Assembly: GCA_028871475.1 (NCBI GenBank)
Contig: JAGWMZ010000002.1
Location: 124,001 to 188,000 of the forward strand
Source: Sphingomonadales bacterium
Lineage (GTDB): Bacteria > Pseudomonadota > Alphaproteobacteria > Sphingomonadales > Sphingomonadaceae
Reading direction: 5' to 3'
Length of the DNA stretch: 64,000 nucleotides
Shown: piece by piece, positions 1 through 7,906 of the stretch
Numbering within the stretch: position 1 is the first letter of the stretch
Layout of the letters: every line of letters begins with the position of its first letter
Notes under the pieces: generated by a model
Told to the model about the DNA's origin: nothing
The model's input: the letters and a program-made list of their open reading frames with translations, nothing else
Database searches by the model: none
Program-made: the position numbers and the translations under genes

Positions 1-387
1 GATGTCTTCCCGCGCGGCGCGCCCGAGGGACTGCGCGTCGAGCGCAAGGCCGACTGGCAATGCAACTGGTTCGACCTCATTCAGGCCTATGGGCAGGTGA
101 AGGCGCGGGGCACGCCGGTGGTCCATATGGTGCGCGAGCGCATGGTGATGACGCTTGATGCGGCCCTGGCGCGCGTGTCGGCCATGCTGGGCGTCACGCT
201 CGACTGGATGGAACTGCGCGAATTCCTGCCTGACAGCGCGGGCGACTGGGCCGATCTGCGGCTGCGGCGTTCGGCGCTGGCCTCCAGTTTTCTGGCCGCG
301 CTGGAACTGGCCAAGCAGGGGCGGCTGGAGATTACGCAGGAGGAATGTTTCGGCCCCCTCCGGTTGAGGAGCATCGCCCGTGGATGA
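1..387 (+). CDS. scpA: Segregation and condensation protein A, C-terminal part (truncated by window edge)
   Basis: The reading frame is open from base 1, so the N-terminal part lies outside the window; about 128 residues remain. The tail has the ScpA C-terminal winged-helix character (segments VVHMVRERMVMTLDAAL and SSFLAALELAKQGRLEITQ), which in the family contacts the SMC ATPase head. ScpA is the kleisin of the SMC-ScpAB condensin that compacts and segregates chromosomes in the cytoplasm. It overlaps the next gene, scpB, by 8 nt, as expected for translational coupling of the two complex partners. Identification rests on family resemblance and on the scpB neighbour. Confidence 0.88.
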   Translation, partial: DVFPRGAPEGLRVERKADWQCNWFDLIQAYGQVKARGTPVVHMVRERMVMTLDAALARVSAMLGVTLDWMELREFLPDSAGDWADLRLRRSALASSFLAALELAKQGRLEITQEECFGPLRLRSIARG

Positions 388-1000
388 ACCTCTCGATGAT
401 GTGCTGCGCGCGGTGGAGGCGGCATTGTTTGCCGCCACCGAGCCGATGAGCGTGGAGGCGCTGTCCAACCATCTGGGCGGCGTGTCGGTGCGCCCTGCCT
501 TGGCGGCCTTGGCCCAGCATTACGCCGGGCGCGGGGTCAATCTGGTCGAGCGTGGCGGCAAATGGCATTTTCAGACCGCGCCCGATCTCGCCCATATTCT
601 GCGCCGCGCGCATGAGGAGCCGCGCCGCCTGTCGCGCGCGGCCACCGAATGCCTTGCCATCATCGCCTATCATGAGCCGGTCAGCCGCGCGCAGATCGAA
701 TCGATCCGCGGCGTGCAGACGGCCAAGGGCACGCTCGATGTGTTGATGGAGGCGGGCTGGGTGCGTGTGGCGGGGCGGCGCGATGTGCCCGGCCGGCCGG
801 TGATCTATGCCACCACCCAGGCCTTTCTGGCGCATTTCGGTCTTGCCAGTCGGCGCGATCTGCCCGGAATTGAGGATCTTCGCGCCGCCGGCCTGCTCGA
901 TCCGGTGGAAGAAGCCTATGACCGGGCGGCGGGAGAAGGTGGGGTGCCGGCTGCGCCGGATGGGGCATCTGACCCATCATCGGCAAGGGAATTGCCCTGA
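380..1000 (+). CDS. scpB: Segregation and condensation protein B
   Basis: 206 residues from a GTG start inside the end of scpA. It has the ScpB pattern of two winged-helix domains: roughly residues 5-75 (VEAALFAATEPMSVEALSNH) and 85-160 (ECLAIIAYHEPVSRAQIESI, then the GRPVIYATT segment). ScpB dimerises and binds the ScpA linker in the SMC condensin. The last 45 residues are Ala/Gly-rich and probably disordered. The order scpA-scpB-tatA-tatB-tatC is common in sphingomonads (from memory), although division of labour between chromosome condensation and Tat export is not obvious. Confidence 0.92.
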   Translation: MDEPLDDVLRAVEAALFAATEPMSVEALSNHLGGVSVRPALAALAQHYAGRGVNLVERGGKWHFQTAPDLAHILRRAHEEPRRLSRAATECLAIIAYHEPVSRAQIESIRGVQTAKGTLDVLMEAGWVRVAGRRDVPGRPVIYATTQAFLAHFGLASRRDLPGIEDLRAAGLLDPVEEAYDRAAGEGGVPAAPDGASDPSSARELP

Positions 1001-1094
1001 GCACTGGCATTGCGACATGAATGCTCCTAGATAGGGTTTGTAAAGGCGTGGAGATGGTGGTCGCCTTCCACGCGAACAATTGGAGTTTGGTGCA

Positions 1095-1337
1095 ATGATG
1101 GGTCTGTCGCTTCCCCACCTGCTCGTCGTGGCGCTGGTTGTGCTGGTGCTCTTCGGCAAGGGCCGCATTTCCGAAATGATGGGTGATTTCGGTAAAGGTA
1201 TCAAGAGCTTCAAGGATGGCATGAACGAGGACGACAAGCCCAAGACCGTCACGCCCCCGGCGCAAATTACCCAGGCGCCCGCCGCCCCGGTGGTTGAGCC
1301 CGCCAAGACGCCCAGCGAAACCGGTGCCGGCCAGTAA
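1095..1337 (+). CDS. tatA: Sec-independent (twin-arginine) translocase subunit TatA
   Basis: 80 residues. I start it at the ATG at 1095 (a second ATG follows at 1098) because GGAG at 1082-1085 is well spaced and the protein then opens directly into the N-terminal membrane helix (LPHLLVVALVVLVLFG). The helix is followed by the TatA hinge and amphipathic helix (GKGRISEMMGDFGKGIKSFK) and a Pro/Ala-rich cytoplasmic tail. TatA polymerises to form the conduit for folded twin-arginine substrates in the inner membrane. tatB begins 9 nt downstream. A TTG in frame at 1080 would add five residues and looks less likely. Confidence 0.95.
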   Translation: MMGLSLPHLLVVALVVLVLFGKGRISEMMGDFGKGIKSFKDGMNEDDKPKTVTPPAQITQAPAAPVVEPAKTPSETGAGQ

Positions 1338-1346
1338 TCGCCCCGC

Positions 1347-1781
1347 ATGTTCCTGAATATCGACCCTTCCGAATTTCTACTCACGGCGATTGTCGCCGTG
1401 GTGGTGATCGGCCCCAAGGACCTGCCGCGCGCCATGCGCACGGCGGGCAAATGGATGGGGCAGATGCGCCGCATCTCGGGTCATTTCCGCTCCGGTATCG
1501 AAACCATGATCCGCGAGGCCGAACTCGAGGAGATGGAAAAGAAATGGCGCGAGCAGAATGAGGCGATCATGCAGGCCAGCCCCCCGGTGGCGGCGCTGCC
1601 CGCCGAGGTGACCGCCGTTGCCCCGACCGAGCCGCTGGCGTTGCAGGATCATGGCGCCACGCCTGGTGCCCATGCTGATACCGCGCCGGCCCATGCCGGG
1701 CCGGGCCCTGCGGCGCCTGTCGAGAGCGAAGGGCAGCACACGCCGCCCGCCACGACCGTGAGCCCCGAAATCCTCTCCTGA
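1347..1781 (+). CDS. tatB: Sec-independent translocase subunit TatB
   Basis: 144 residues. The N-terminal hydrophobic helix (FLLTAIVAVVVIGPKDLPRA) contains the TatB hallmark GPKDLP, in which the conserved Glu of many TatBs is Asp or Lys-Asp here. An amphipathic, charged helix follows (residues about 30-75, rich in Glu/Arg), then a roughly 65-residue Ala/Pro tail. TatB sits with TatC in the receptor complex that recognises twin-arginine signal peptides. It lies 9 nt after tatA and 24 nt before tatC, in the standard operon order. Confidence 0.94.
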   Translation: MFLNIDPSEFLLTAIVAVVVIGPKDLPRAMRTAGKWMGQMRRISGHFRSGIETMIREAELEEMEKKWREQNEAIMQASPPVAALPAEVTAVAPTEPLALQDHGATPGAHADTAPAHAGPGPAAPVESEGQHTPPATTVSPEILS

Positions 1782-1805
1782 CCTTCTCGTCGAGTTGCCC
1801 GCAGC

Positions 1806-2606
1806 ATGGCTTTTGAAATCAAAGATATCGACGAATCCCAGGCGCCCCTGCTCGAGCATTTGATGGAACTGCGCTCGCGGCTGATGCGTTGCATTGCCGC
1901 GCTGGCGATTTCCTTTGGCATCTGCTTCTATTTCGTGAAGCCGATCTTTGCCTTTCTGGTGGCGCCGCTGGCGGCGGCCTATCCCAATGGCACCGGGCGC
2001 CTCGTCTACACCAAACTCTACGAAGCCTTTTTCGTCGAGCTGAAGGTGGCGCTGTTCGCGGCCTTCATCCTGTCCTTTCCGGTGCTGGCCAATCAGCTCT
2101 GGGCCTTTGTGGCGCCGGGGCTTTATGCCAAGGAAAAGAAGGCGTTCCTGCCATTTCTCATTGCCACGCCCATCTTCTTCCTGGGCGGGGCGGCGCTGGC
2201 CTATTACGTGGTGATGCCGCAGGCCTTCCGCTGGCTGCTGGGTTTCAGCGGGCAGATGGGCGGGCTCAAGCTGGAGGCCCTGCCTTCCACGGGCGATTAC
2301 CTTGGCCTGGTGATGCAGTTCATCTTCGCCTTTGGCATCAGCTTCCTGCTGCCGGTGCTGCTCATGCTGCTCAACCGGGCGGGGCTGGTGTCGCGGTCGC
2401 AGCTGGTCGGCGCGCGGCGTTATGTCATCGTGGCGATTGTTGCCGCCGCTGCTCTGCTGACCCCGCCCGATGTCGCCTCGCAGCTCATGCTGGCGGTGCC
2501 GCTGCTGGTGCTGTTTGAGGGCACGATGATCTTCATGTGGTTTGCCGAAAGGCGCGATGCCAAGCAGGCCGCGGCTGAGAAAGCCGCCGAGCAGGTGGTG
2601 GAATAG
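1806..2606 (+). CDS. tatC: Sec-independent translocase subunit TatC
   Basis: 266 residues with six predicted membrane segments, of the usual length. Visible TatC signatures are the N-terminal LLEHLMELRSRLMRC motif, whose Glu/Arg residues recognise the signal peptide, and the central LYAKEKKAFLPF loop. TatC is the polytopic core of the Tat receptor in the inner membrane and recruits TatB and then TatA. The C-terminal tail after the last helix is charged and Ala-rich. A 6-bp hairpin follows the stop codon directly. Confidence 0.96.
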   Translation: MAFEIKDIDESQAPLLEHLMELRSRLMRCIAALAISFGICFYFVKPIFAFLVAPLAAAYPNGTGRLVYTKLYEAFFVELKVALFAAFILSFPVLANQLWAFVAPGLYAKEKKAFLPFLIATPIFFLGGAALAYYVVMPQAFRWLLGFSGQMGGLKLEALPSTGDYLGLVMQFIFAFGISFLLPVLLMLLNRAGLVSRSQLVGARRYVIVAIVAAAALLTPPDVASQLMLAVPLLVLFEGTMIFMWFAERRDAKQAAAEKAAEQVVE

Positions 2607-2622
2607 GCAAGCACTCGCTTGC
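2607..2622. terminator. Short hairpin between convergent tatC and the amidohydrolase gene
   Basis: GCAAGC, a 4-nt loop (ACTC) and GCTTGC form a perfect 6-bp stem starting at the base after the tatC stop. It sits in the 29-nt gap between two convergent genes, where a bidirectional terminator is expected. There is no clear T-run on the plus strand, so this is a candidate only. Confidence 0.45.
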
Positions 2623-2635
2623 GGGCCTTCGCATT

Positions 2636-4351
2636 CTATTTATTCCCTTCGTCTCCCACCCGATAGACCGGCAATCCGCCGACCCAGACCTGCAAAACCT
2701 TCGTCCCGCCGATCTCGGCTGGCGGAACCTTGGTGATATCCCGGTCCACCATAACGAAATCGGCGCGTTCGCCGGGGAGCAGGCGCCCGAAGTGCCCTTC
2801 GGCAAAGCCGGCCCATGCCGCGCGCGCGGTGTAGCCGGCCAGCGCCTGAGCCAGCGGCACGCCTTGCGGATTGTCCGCGCTGGTGACGGTGGCGATGCCC
2901 GCGAAGGGATCGGGCGTCTGTGCCGGCGTGTCCGAACCGAAGGTCAGCGTTACCCCGCTGGCCGCCACGCTTTTCCATGCGGAGGCCAAAGGCGCACGCG
3001 CAGGCCCCAGCCGGGCCGTGATCATCGCCATGTCGGCACCGGGCCGCATGGTCGCCACGATGCCACCGGCCTGCGCGTTCAACTGGCCCAGCCTCGGCAG
3101 GTCTTGCGGAGCAAACATCCCCGCCTGTTCGATCCGCCAGCGGCGATCGCCCTTGTAGGTGTCGGCCATGGCTGACACGGCGTCGAGCACGGCGGCGGTT
3201 GCGGCATCGCCCGTTGCCTCGACAGCGACCTGAAAATGGTCGATGGCGGCGCGGCTCATCAGGTTTTTCAGTGCGGTGTCGCTCAGTTGCGGCAGGCCGC
3301 TGGTGGCGGGGGCATCGGCATAGGGCGCTTTCAGCCAGGCCCCGCGCGACGCCAGCGCGCCATCGGCGACGAGATCGACGCCGCTCATATGCAGTCGGTC
3401 GTCATAGAGCCATGGGGTCGGGCCGGGTCCGGCGATAAGCTGCATCGCCTCGGTGCCCGCCGCATAGCCCATGATGCGCAGCCGCAGCCGGCCCAGATCG
3501 CCCGCACGGCGATAGGCCTGCCAGTCCTCGATGGTGGTGCCCATGTCGGTAACGGCGGTAATGCCATGCTCGATCAGGATGGTCTGCGCGGTGGAGAGCG
3601 CCAGATCGCGGTCTTCGGGCCGGGGCGGCGGCACGGTGTCGAGCATGGGCGCCATGGCGGCGTCGACCAGCACGCCGGCAGGGGCGCCCAGCCGGACATG
3701 GGGCGCGGCGCGCTGTCCGCGACGCTGTGGCGGGGCAGGCGGGGCGGGCAGGCGCTCTATCCGCCCGCCGATGGGGTCTTTTGTGGCCGCCGTAATGCCA
3801 GCGAGGACCAGCGCGCGGGAATTGGCCCAGCCCGCATGGCCATCGGCGCTTTCCAGCCAGACGGGGCGGTCTGCCACTACGGCATCCAGATCGGCCGCGG
3901 TGGGCAGGCGGCCCAGCGCCCAGCGGTCCGCATCCCAGCCGCGCCCGATGATCCAGGGGCGGCCGGGGAATTTGGCGGCATAGGCGGCGATCTTCTGCTG
4001 CGCCTCGCCCAGAGAATGCGTGTCGGACAGATCGAGCGTCAGCGCGGCAAAGCCCAGCGCCATCACATGGGCATGGCTGTCCACGAAACCGGGCATCACC
4101 ACCGCGCCATGGCCATCATTGAGAAAATCGAGCCGGGCCGGGCGCGGGTCGCCATCGTGGAGCAATTGCTTCACGCGGCCATCCTTGTCGATGAGCAGGC
4201 CGGTGAAGCGCTCGATGGCGCCGTTTCTGTCGAGGGTGAAGCCGTTGATATGGTCGATCAGCGCATCGGCATGGGCGGGGCTGACGGCAGAGAGGGAAGC
4301 AAGCACCGCGCCGGCGGAGAGAAGAAAACGCACAATCATCCTTTCGGGCAT
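2636..4351 (-). CDS. Exported amidohydrolase (YtcJ-like, amidohydrolase family 3)
   Basis: About 571 residues from the ATG at 4351; a second ATG at 4339 has a purine-rich sequence directly against it, so either start is possible. Both give a signal peptide (MIVRFLLSAGAVLASLSAVSPAHA) and hence periplasmic export. The metal-dependent hydrolase fold is shown by PGFVDSHAHVMA (HxH metal ligands), the central LESADGHAGWAN motif typical of YtcJ-like enzymes, and FGSDTPAQTPDPF near the C-terminus. The substrate is not predictable; related enzymes are loosely annotated as amidases or imidazolonepropionase-like proteins. The upstream oxidoreductase gene ends 10 nt before the start, suggesting co-transcription. 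Confidence 0.82.
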   Translation of the reverse strand: MPERMIVRFLLSAGAVLASLSAVSPAHADALIDHINGFTLDRNGAIERFTGLLIDKDGRVKQLLHDGDPRPARLDFLNDGHGAVVMPGFVDSHAHVMALGFAALTLDLSDTHSLGEAQQKIAAYAAKFPGRPWIIGRGWDADRWALGRLPTAADLDAVVADRPVWLESADGHAGWANSRALVLAGITAATKDPIGGRIERLPAPPAPPQRRGQRAAPHVRLGAPAGVLVDAAMAPMLDTVPPPRPEDRDLALSTAQTILIEHGITAVTDMGTTIEDWQAYRRAGDLGRLRLRIMGYAAGTEAMQLIAGPGPTPWLYDDRLHMSGVDLVADGALASRGAWLKAPYADAPATSGLPQLSDTALKNLMSRAAIDHFQVAVEATGDAATAAVLDAVSAMADTYKGDRRWRIEQAGMFAPQDLPRLGQLNAQAGGIVATMRPGADMAMITARLGPARAPLASAWKSVAASGVTLTFGSDTPAQTPDPFAGIATVTSADNPQGVPLAQALAGYTARAAWAGFAEGHFGRLLPGERADFVMVDRDITKVPPAEIGGTKVLQVWVGGLPVYRVGDEGNK

Positions 4352-4361
4352 CGTTTGGGCA

Positions 4362-5279
4362 TCAACCCTTGTGCACGCCCCGGCGGGGCAGGCGCCGCAC
4401 CAGCGCGGTGATATCCTGCTTGCCCGCGCCCATGGCCTGCAGGTCGGCATAGAACTGATCGACCAGCGCCGCGACGGGGAAAGACAGGCCAAGCCCGCGC
4501 CCTTCGTCCAGCGCCAGTCCCAGATCCTTGCGCATCAGGTCGATGGTGAGGCCAAAGTCGAACTCGTCGCGCGCCATCGTCCCCCAATGGGCGTCCATCT
4601 GCCAGCTTTGTGCCGCGCCGCCGCTGATCGCTTCATAGACGCGCTCAAGATCGAGATGTTCCGCCTGCGCCAGCCGCAGCGCCTCGCCAAGGCTGGCCAG
4701 AATGCCCGCCATGGAGACCTGGTTGATCATCTTGGTGACCTGCCCGGTGCCTGCCTTGCCGACATGGACGATGCGCCGCGCATAGGCGGCCATCACCGGC
4801 CGGGCCAGCTCCACCGCCGCGGGCTTTCCTCCGCACATCAGGGTCAGCGTCCCCGCCTCGGCACCGGGCTGGGCGCCGGTCATCGGCGCATCGACGCAGT
4901 GGACCTCATGGTCGCGCCCTTCCACCGCGATCTGGCGGGCAATGCGCGCCGAGGCGGTGGTATGGTCGATCAGCAGGCTGCCGCGCACCATGGCCTGCAT
5001 CACCCCCTGCGGGCCCAGCACGACATCGGCCAGATCATCGTCATTGCCGACGCAGGTGATGACGACATCGGCGCCGCGCGCCGCCTCATCGGGCCCGCGC
5101 GCCACGGTGACATGGCAATCGGCATTGGCCTTGCGCCATGCATCCACCTTGGCCGGGCTGCGGTTGTAAAGGGTCAGTGCATGGCCGGCATGGGTCAGGT
5201 GGCGCGCGATGGGCCCGCCCATCACCCCCAGGCCGATCAGCGAGACGCGGCGGGGTGGGGTGTTCTCTGGTGCCGTCAT
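4362..5279 (-). CDS. NAD(P)-dependent oxidoreductase, 3-hydroxyisobutyrate dehydrogenase family
   Basis: 305 residues. The N-terminal Rossmann motif is VSLIGLGVMGGPIARHL; the substrate-binding segment is VDAPMTGAQPGAEAGTLT (the family DxPVSGG region); the catalytic Lys lies in GTGQVTKMINQ. These mark the beta-hydroxyacid dehydrogenase family, which includes 3-hydroxyisobutyrate dehydrogenase, tartronate semialdehyde reductase and imine reductases. The exact substrate cannot be read from sequence. It is divergent from ilvA across 167 bp and is followed at 10 nt by the exported amidohydrolase. Confidence 0.88.
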   Translation of the reverse strand: MTAPENTPPRRVSLIGLGVMGGPIARHLTHAGHALTLYNRSPAKVDAWRKANADCHVTVARGPDEAARGADVVITCVGNDDDLADVVLGPQGVMQAMVRGSLLIDHTTASARIARQIAVEGRDHEVHCVDAPMTGAQPGAEAGTLTLMCGGKPAAVELARPVMAAYARRIVHVGKAGTGQVTKMINQVSMAGILASLGEALRLAQAEHLDLERVYEAISGGAAQSWQMDAHWGTMARDEFDFGLTIDLMRKDLGLALDEGRGLGLSFPVAALVDQFYADLQAMGAGKQDITALVRRLPRRGVHKG

Positions 5280-5446
5280 GGGCAGTCCCTTTCGTTAGCG
5301 GCGGGCGCCTTTGGCCTGTCTGATAGCGGCTTTTGCCGGAATGGGAACCGGCCCTGAACCATGCTGCACGCCAAAAGCTTCCAAAGCGGTGCGGCGCGAC
5401 GGATTTGCTTGATGGGCGCGAGCCACAGGCGTAGGGCCCGGCCTCT

Positions 5447-6727
5447 ATGACTGACAGTGCTACACAGCCCCTCGCCGCCGGCCCGCTGGCCGGCTCCGTC
5501 GCCGCCCCTGCCAGCCCCGCGCTGCGCATTGAGGACATTCGCGCGGCGGCGATGCGAATTAAGGGCCATGTGTCGCGCACGGACATGGACCATTCGCGCA
5601 CCCTGTCGGAAATCTGCGGCTGCAACATCTGGCTCAAGTTCGAGAACCTGCAATTCACCGCCGCCTACAAGGAACGCGGCGCGCTCAATGCCCTTCTTCT
5701 GCTGACCGATGAGCAGCGTTCGCGCGGTGTCATCGCGGCGAGCGCCGGCAACCATGCGCAGGGCCTGTCCTATCACGGCAGCCGCCTTGGCGTGCCCGTC
5801 ACCATCGTCATGCCCAAGACCACCCCCACCGTGAAAGTGATGCAGACGCAGAGCGTGGGCGGCAAGGTGGTGCTGGAAGGCGAAACCTTTGACGAAGCCT
5901 ATGAATATGCCCGCAGCATGGAAAAGCAGCTGGGCCTGACCTTCGTCCACCCCTTCGACGAGCCCAACGTGGCCGCAGGGCAGGGCACGGTCGCGCTGGA
6001 AATGCTGGAGGACGTGCCCGAGCTCGACATGCTGGTCATCCCCGTGGGTGGCGGCGGTCTGGCCAGCGGCATGGGTACGGCGGCGCGCGCCATCAAGCCG
6101 GACATTGGCCTGGTGGGCGTGGAGGCTGAACTCTATCCCTCAATGTACAATGTGCTCAAGGGCAAGGATCTGCCGATTGGCGGGGACACGCTGGCCGAGG
6201 GCATCGCCGTCAAGGAGCCGGGCCATTTCACCCAGAAGGTGCTGGCCGGGCTGCTCGACGATTTCGTGCTGGTAAGCGAATCGGCCATGGAACATGCCCT
6301 GGCCATGTTGCTGCAGATCGAAAAGACCGTGGTGGAAGGCGCGGGCGCTGCGGGTCTTGCCGCCGTGCTGGAAAACCGCGCGATGTTTGCCGGGCGCAAT
6401 GTCGGCATCGTGCTGTCGGGCGGCAACATTGACCAGCGCCTGCTGGCCAATGTGCTGCTGCGCGATCTGGCGCGTTCGGGCCGTCTCGCCCGCCTGCGTC
6501 TGGTGTTGCAGGACCGCCCCGGCGCGCTCTTCAAGGTGATCGAGGAGTTCAACCGCCATCAGGTCAACATCCTCGAAATCTACCACCAGCGCATCTTCAC
6601 CCATCTGCCCGCCAAGGGGCTGACCGCCGACATCGAATGCGAGGCACGCGATTCGGACCAGATCGCAGGGCTGATCGCCGCGCTGCGTGCCAAGGGCTAT
6701 GAGGTCAATCAGGCCGAGCCGAATTAG
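5447..6727 (+). CDS. ilvA: Threonine ammonia-lyase (threonine dehydratase) with C-terminal ACT domain
   Basis: 426 residues. The PLP fold-type II catalytic domain spans about residues 25-340: the PLP-binding Lys is K75 in AAYKERGALNA, and the phosphate-cupping loop is PVGGGGLASG near residue 200. An ACT-type region follows (about 345-420, RLVLQDRPGALFKVIEEFNR). The enzyme converts threonine to 2-oxobutanoate and ammonia, the first step of isoleucine synthesis. A single ACT domain of this kind is found in the shorter, roughly 400-residue enzymes rather than the 510-residue E. coli IlvA. The 25-residue Ala/Pro N-terminal extension is not part of the family core. The gene appears monocistronic. 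Confidence 0.9.
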   Translation: MTDSATQPLAAGPLAGSVAAPASPALRIEDIRAAAMRIKGHVSRTDMDHSRTLSEICGCNIWLKFENLQFTAAYKERGALNALLLLTDEQRSRGVIAASAGNHAQGLSYHGSRLGVPVTIVMPKTTPTVKVMQTQSVGGKVVLEGETFDEAYEYARSMEKQLGLTFVHPFDEPNVAAGQGTVALEMLEDVPELDMLVIPVGGGGLASGMGTAARAIKPDIGLVGVEAELYPSMYNVLKGKDLPIGGDTLAEGIAVKEPGHFTQKVLAGLLDDFVLVSESAMEHALAMLLQIEKTVVEGAGAAGLAAVLENRAMFAGRNVGIVLSGGNIDQRLLANVLLRDLARSGRLARLRLVLQDRPGALFKVIEEFNRHQVNILEIYHQRIFTHLPAKGLTADIECEARDSDQIAGLIAALRAKGYEVNQAEPN

Positions 6728-6735
6728 GCGGTTCG

Positions 6736-6772
6736 GGGGCAGGCAGGGAGCCACAAGCTCTTTGCTTGCCCC
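6736..6772 (+). terminator. Candidate hairpin terminator after ilvA
   Basis: GGGGCAGGCA at 6736-6745 pairs with TGCTTGCCCC at 6763-6772 with one mismatch, 9 nt after the ilvA stop, and is followed by GCTGTTCT. The T-tract is poor, so confidence is low. Confidence 0.3.
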
Positions 6773-7024
6773 GCTGTTCTACGGAAGCCGGTTCCGCGAT
6801 GACGCCTTCCGGTGTCCGGACGCGCCACTTCTCTTCACCCGGTTTTAAACCCATGGGCGCATAATGGCCCTGAGTGGCACAGGCGTGCCATTTTGCGTGG
6901 CGTGTCCATGCAATCGTCGTTAATTCTCTTTTACCAAGCCGCGCTATTGGGCATAGAAGAAGGCAAGGGCGCGCCTCGCCACAGAGGAGCAGGCATCGAC
7001 TATGACATCGCGAGCGAGACAACC

Positions 7025-7906
7025 GTGACGGCACCTGTGCGCTTTCCCCGTTTTTTCGTCACCAGCCCGGCGCCGTGTCCCTATCTGCCCGGTCGGCAGG
7101 AGCGCAAGGTCTTCACCGAGCTGAAGGGCCCCGATGCCGACGCGCTCAACGATGCGCTGGGCCGGATCGGTTTTCGCCGCAGCCAGACCGTCGCCTATCG
7201 CCCCAGTTGCGCCGATTGCACCGCCTGTGTCTCGGTGCGCGTGGTGGCCGCCGAATTCGAGCCCTCCTCGACTCAGAAGCGCAACTGGAAGCGCAATGGC
7301 GATCTGGTCGCCACGGTCTGCCATCCCTGGTCCACCGCTGAACAGTTCGCCTTGCTCCAGCGTTATCTCGCCGCACGCCACCCCGGTGGTGGCATGGCGG
7401 CGATGGACGAGGTGGACTTTGCCGATATGGTGGAACATACGCCCGTCACCAGTTATGTGGTGGAATACAGGGAGCCTTCGCAGGGAGAAGGGCCGGGCCG
7501 GCTTGTCGGCGCGTGTCTGACCGACCGGCAGGGCGACGGATTGTCGATGATTTACTCGTTCTACGATCCGGAACATGCGACACGGACCGGGCTTGGCAAT
7601 ACGATCATTCTTGACCACATCCGCCGCGCCGCCGCCGAAGGGCTGCCCTATGTCTATCTGGGCTACTGGGTCGATGGGTCGGAGCGGATGCAGTATAAGG
7701 TGCGTTATCGCCCGCTCGAACGGCTGGGGCGCGATGGCTGGCACCGCATGTCCGCTGCCGAGCAGGACGCGCTGGTCAGCAAGACTCTGGAACGCCGCCG
7801 CGATGGTGCAGGCGCTCCCCCCATGCCCGCCAAGGATCTTGCCGCGCGCCATGGTGATGGACAGCACGCGGGCAGTGCCGTCATGCCTCCGCTCGACACG
7901 ATCTGA
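7025..7906 (+). CDS. bpt: Aspartate/glutamate leucyltransferase (bacterial protein transferase)
   Basis: 293 residues from the GTG at 7025; the open frame extends further upstream, but family homology starts here ([20 protein letters not shown]). Conserved Cys/Arg clusters are visible ([51 protein letters not shown]). The enzyme transfers leucine from Leu-tRNA to proteins with N-terminal Asp or Glu, tagging them for ClpS/ClpAP degradation (the N-end rule). About 210 bp of the frame upstream of GTG is probably promoter and leader. The 3' end overlaps the proposed start of tamA, implying coupling. Confidence 0.9.
   Translation: MTAPVRFPRFFVTSPAPCPYLPGRQERKVFTELKGPDADALNDALGRIGFRRSQTVAYRPSCADCTACVSVRVVAAEFEPSSTQKRNWKRNGDLVATVCHPWSTAEQFALLQRYLAARHPGGGMAAMDEVDFADMVEHTPVTSYVVEYREPSQGEGPGRLVGACLTDRQGDGLSMIYSFYDPEHATRTGLGNTIILDHIRRAAAEGLPYVYLGYWVDGSERMQYKVRYRPLERLGRDGWHRMSAAEQDALVSKTLERRRDGAGAPPMPAKDLAARHGDGQHAGSAVMPPLDTI

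Noticed and set aside
6920..6934. TTAA-N7-TTAC upstream of bpt, resembling a CtrA site
   Set aside because: The second half-site is imperfect, bpt is not a known CtrA target, and no such site occurs at the division genes where it would be expected.
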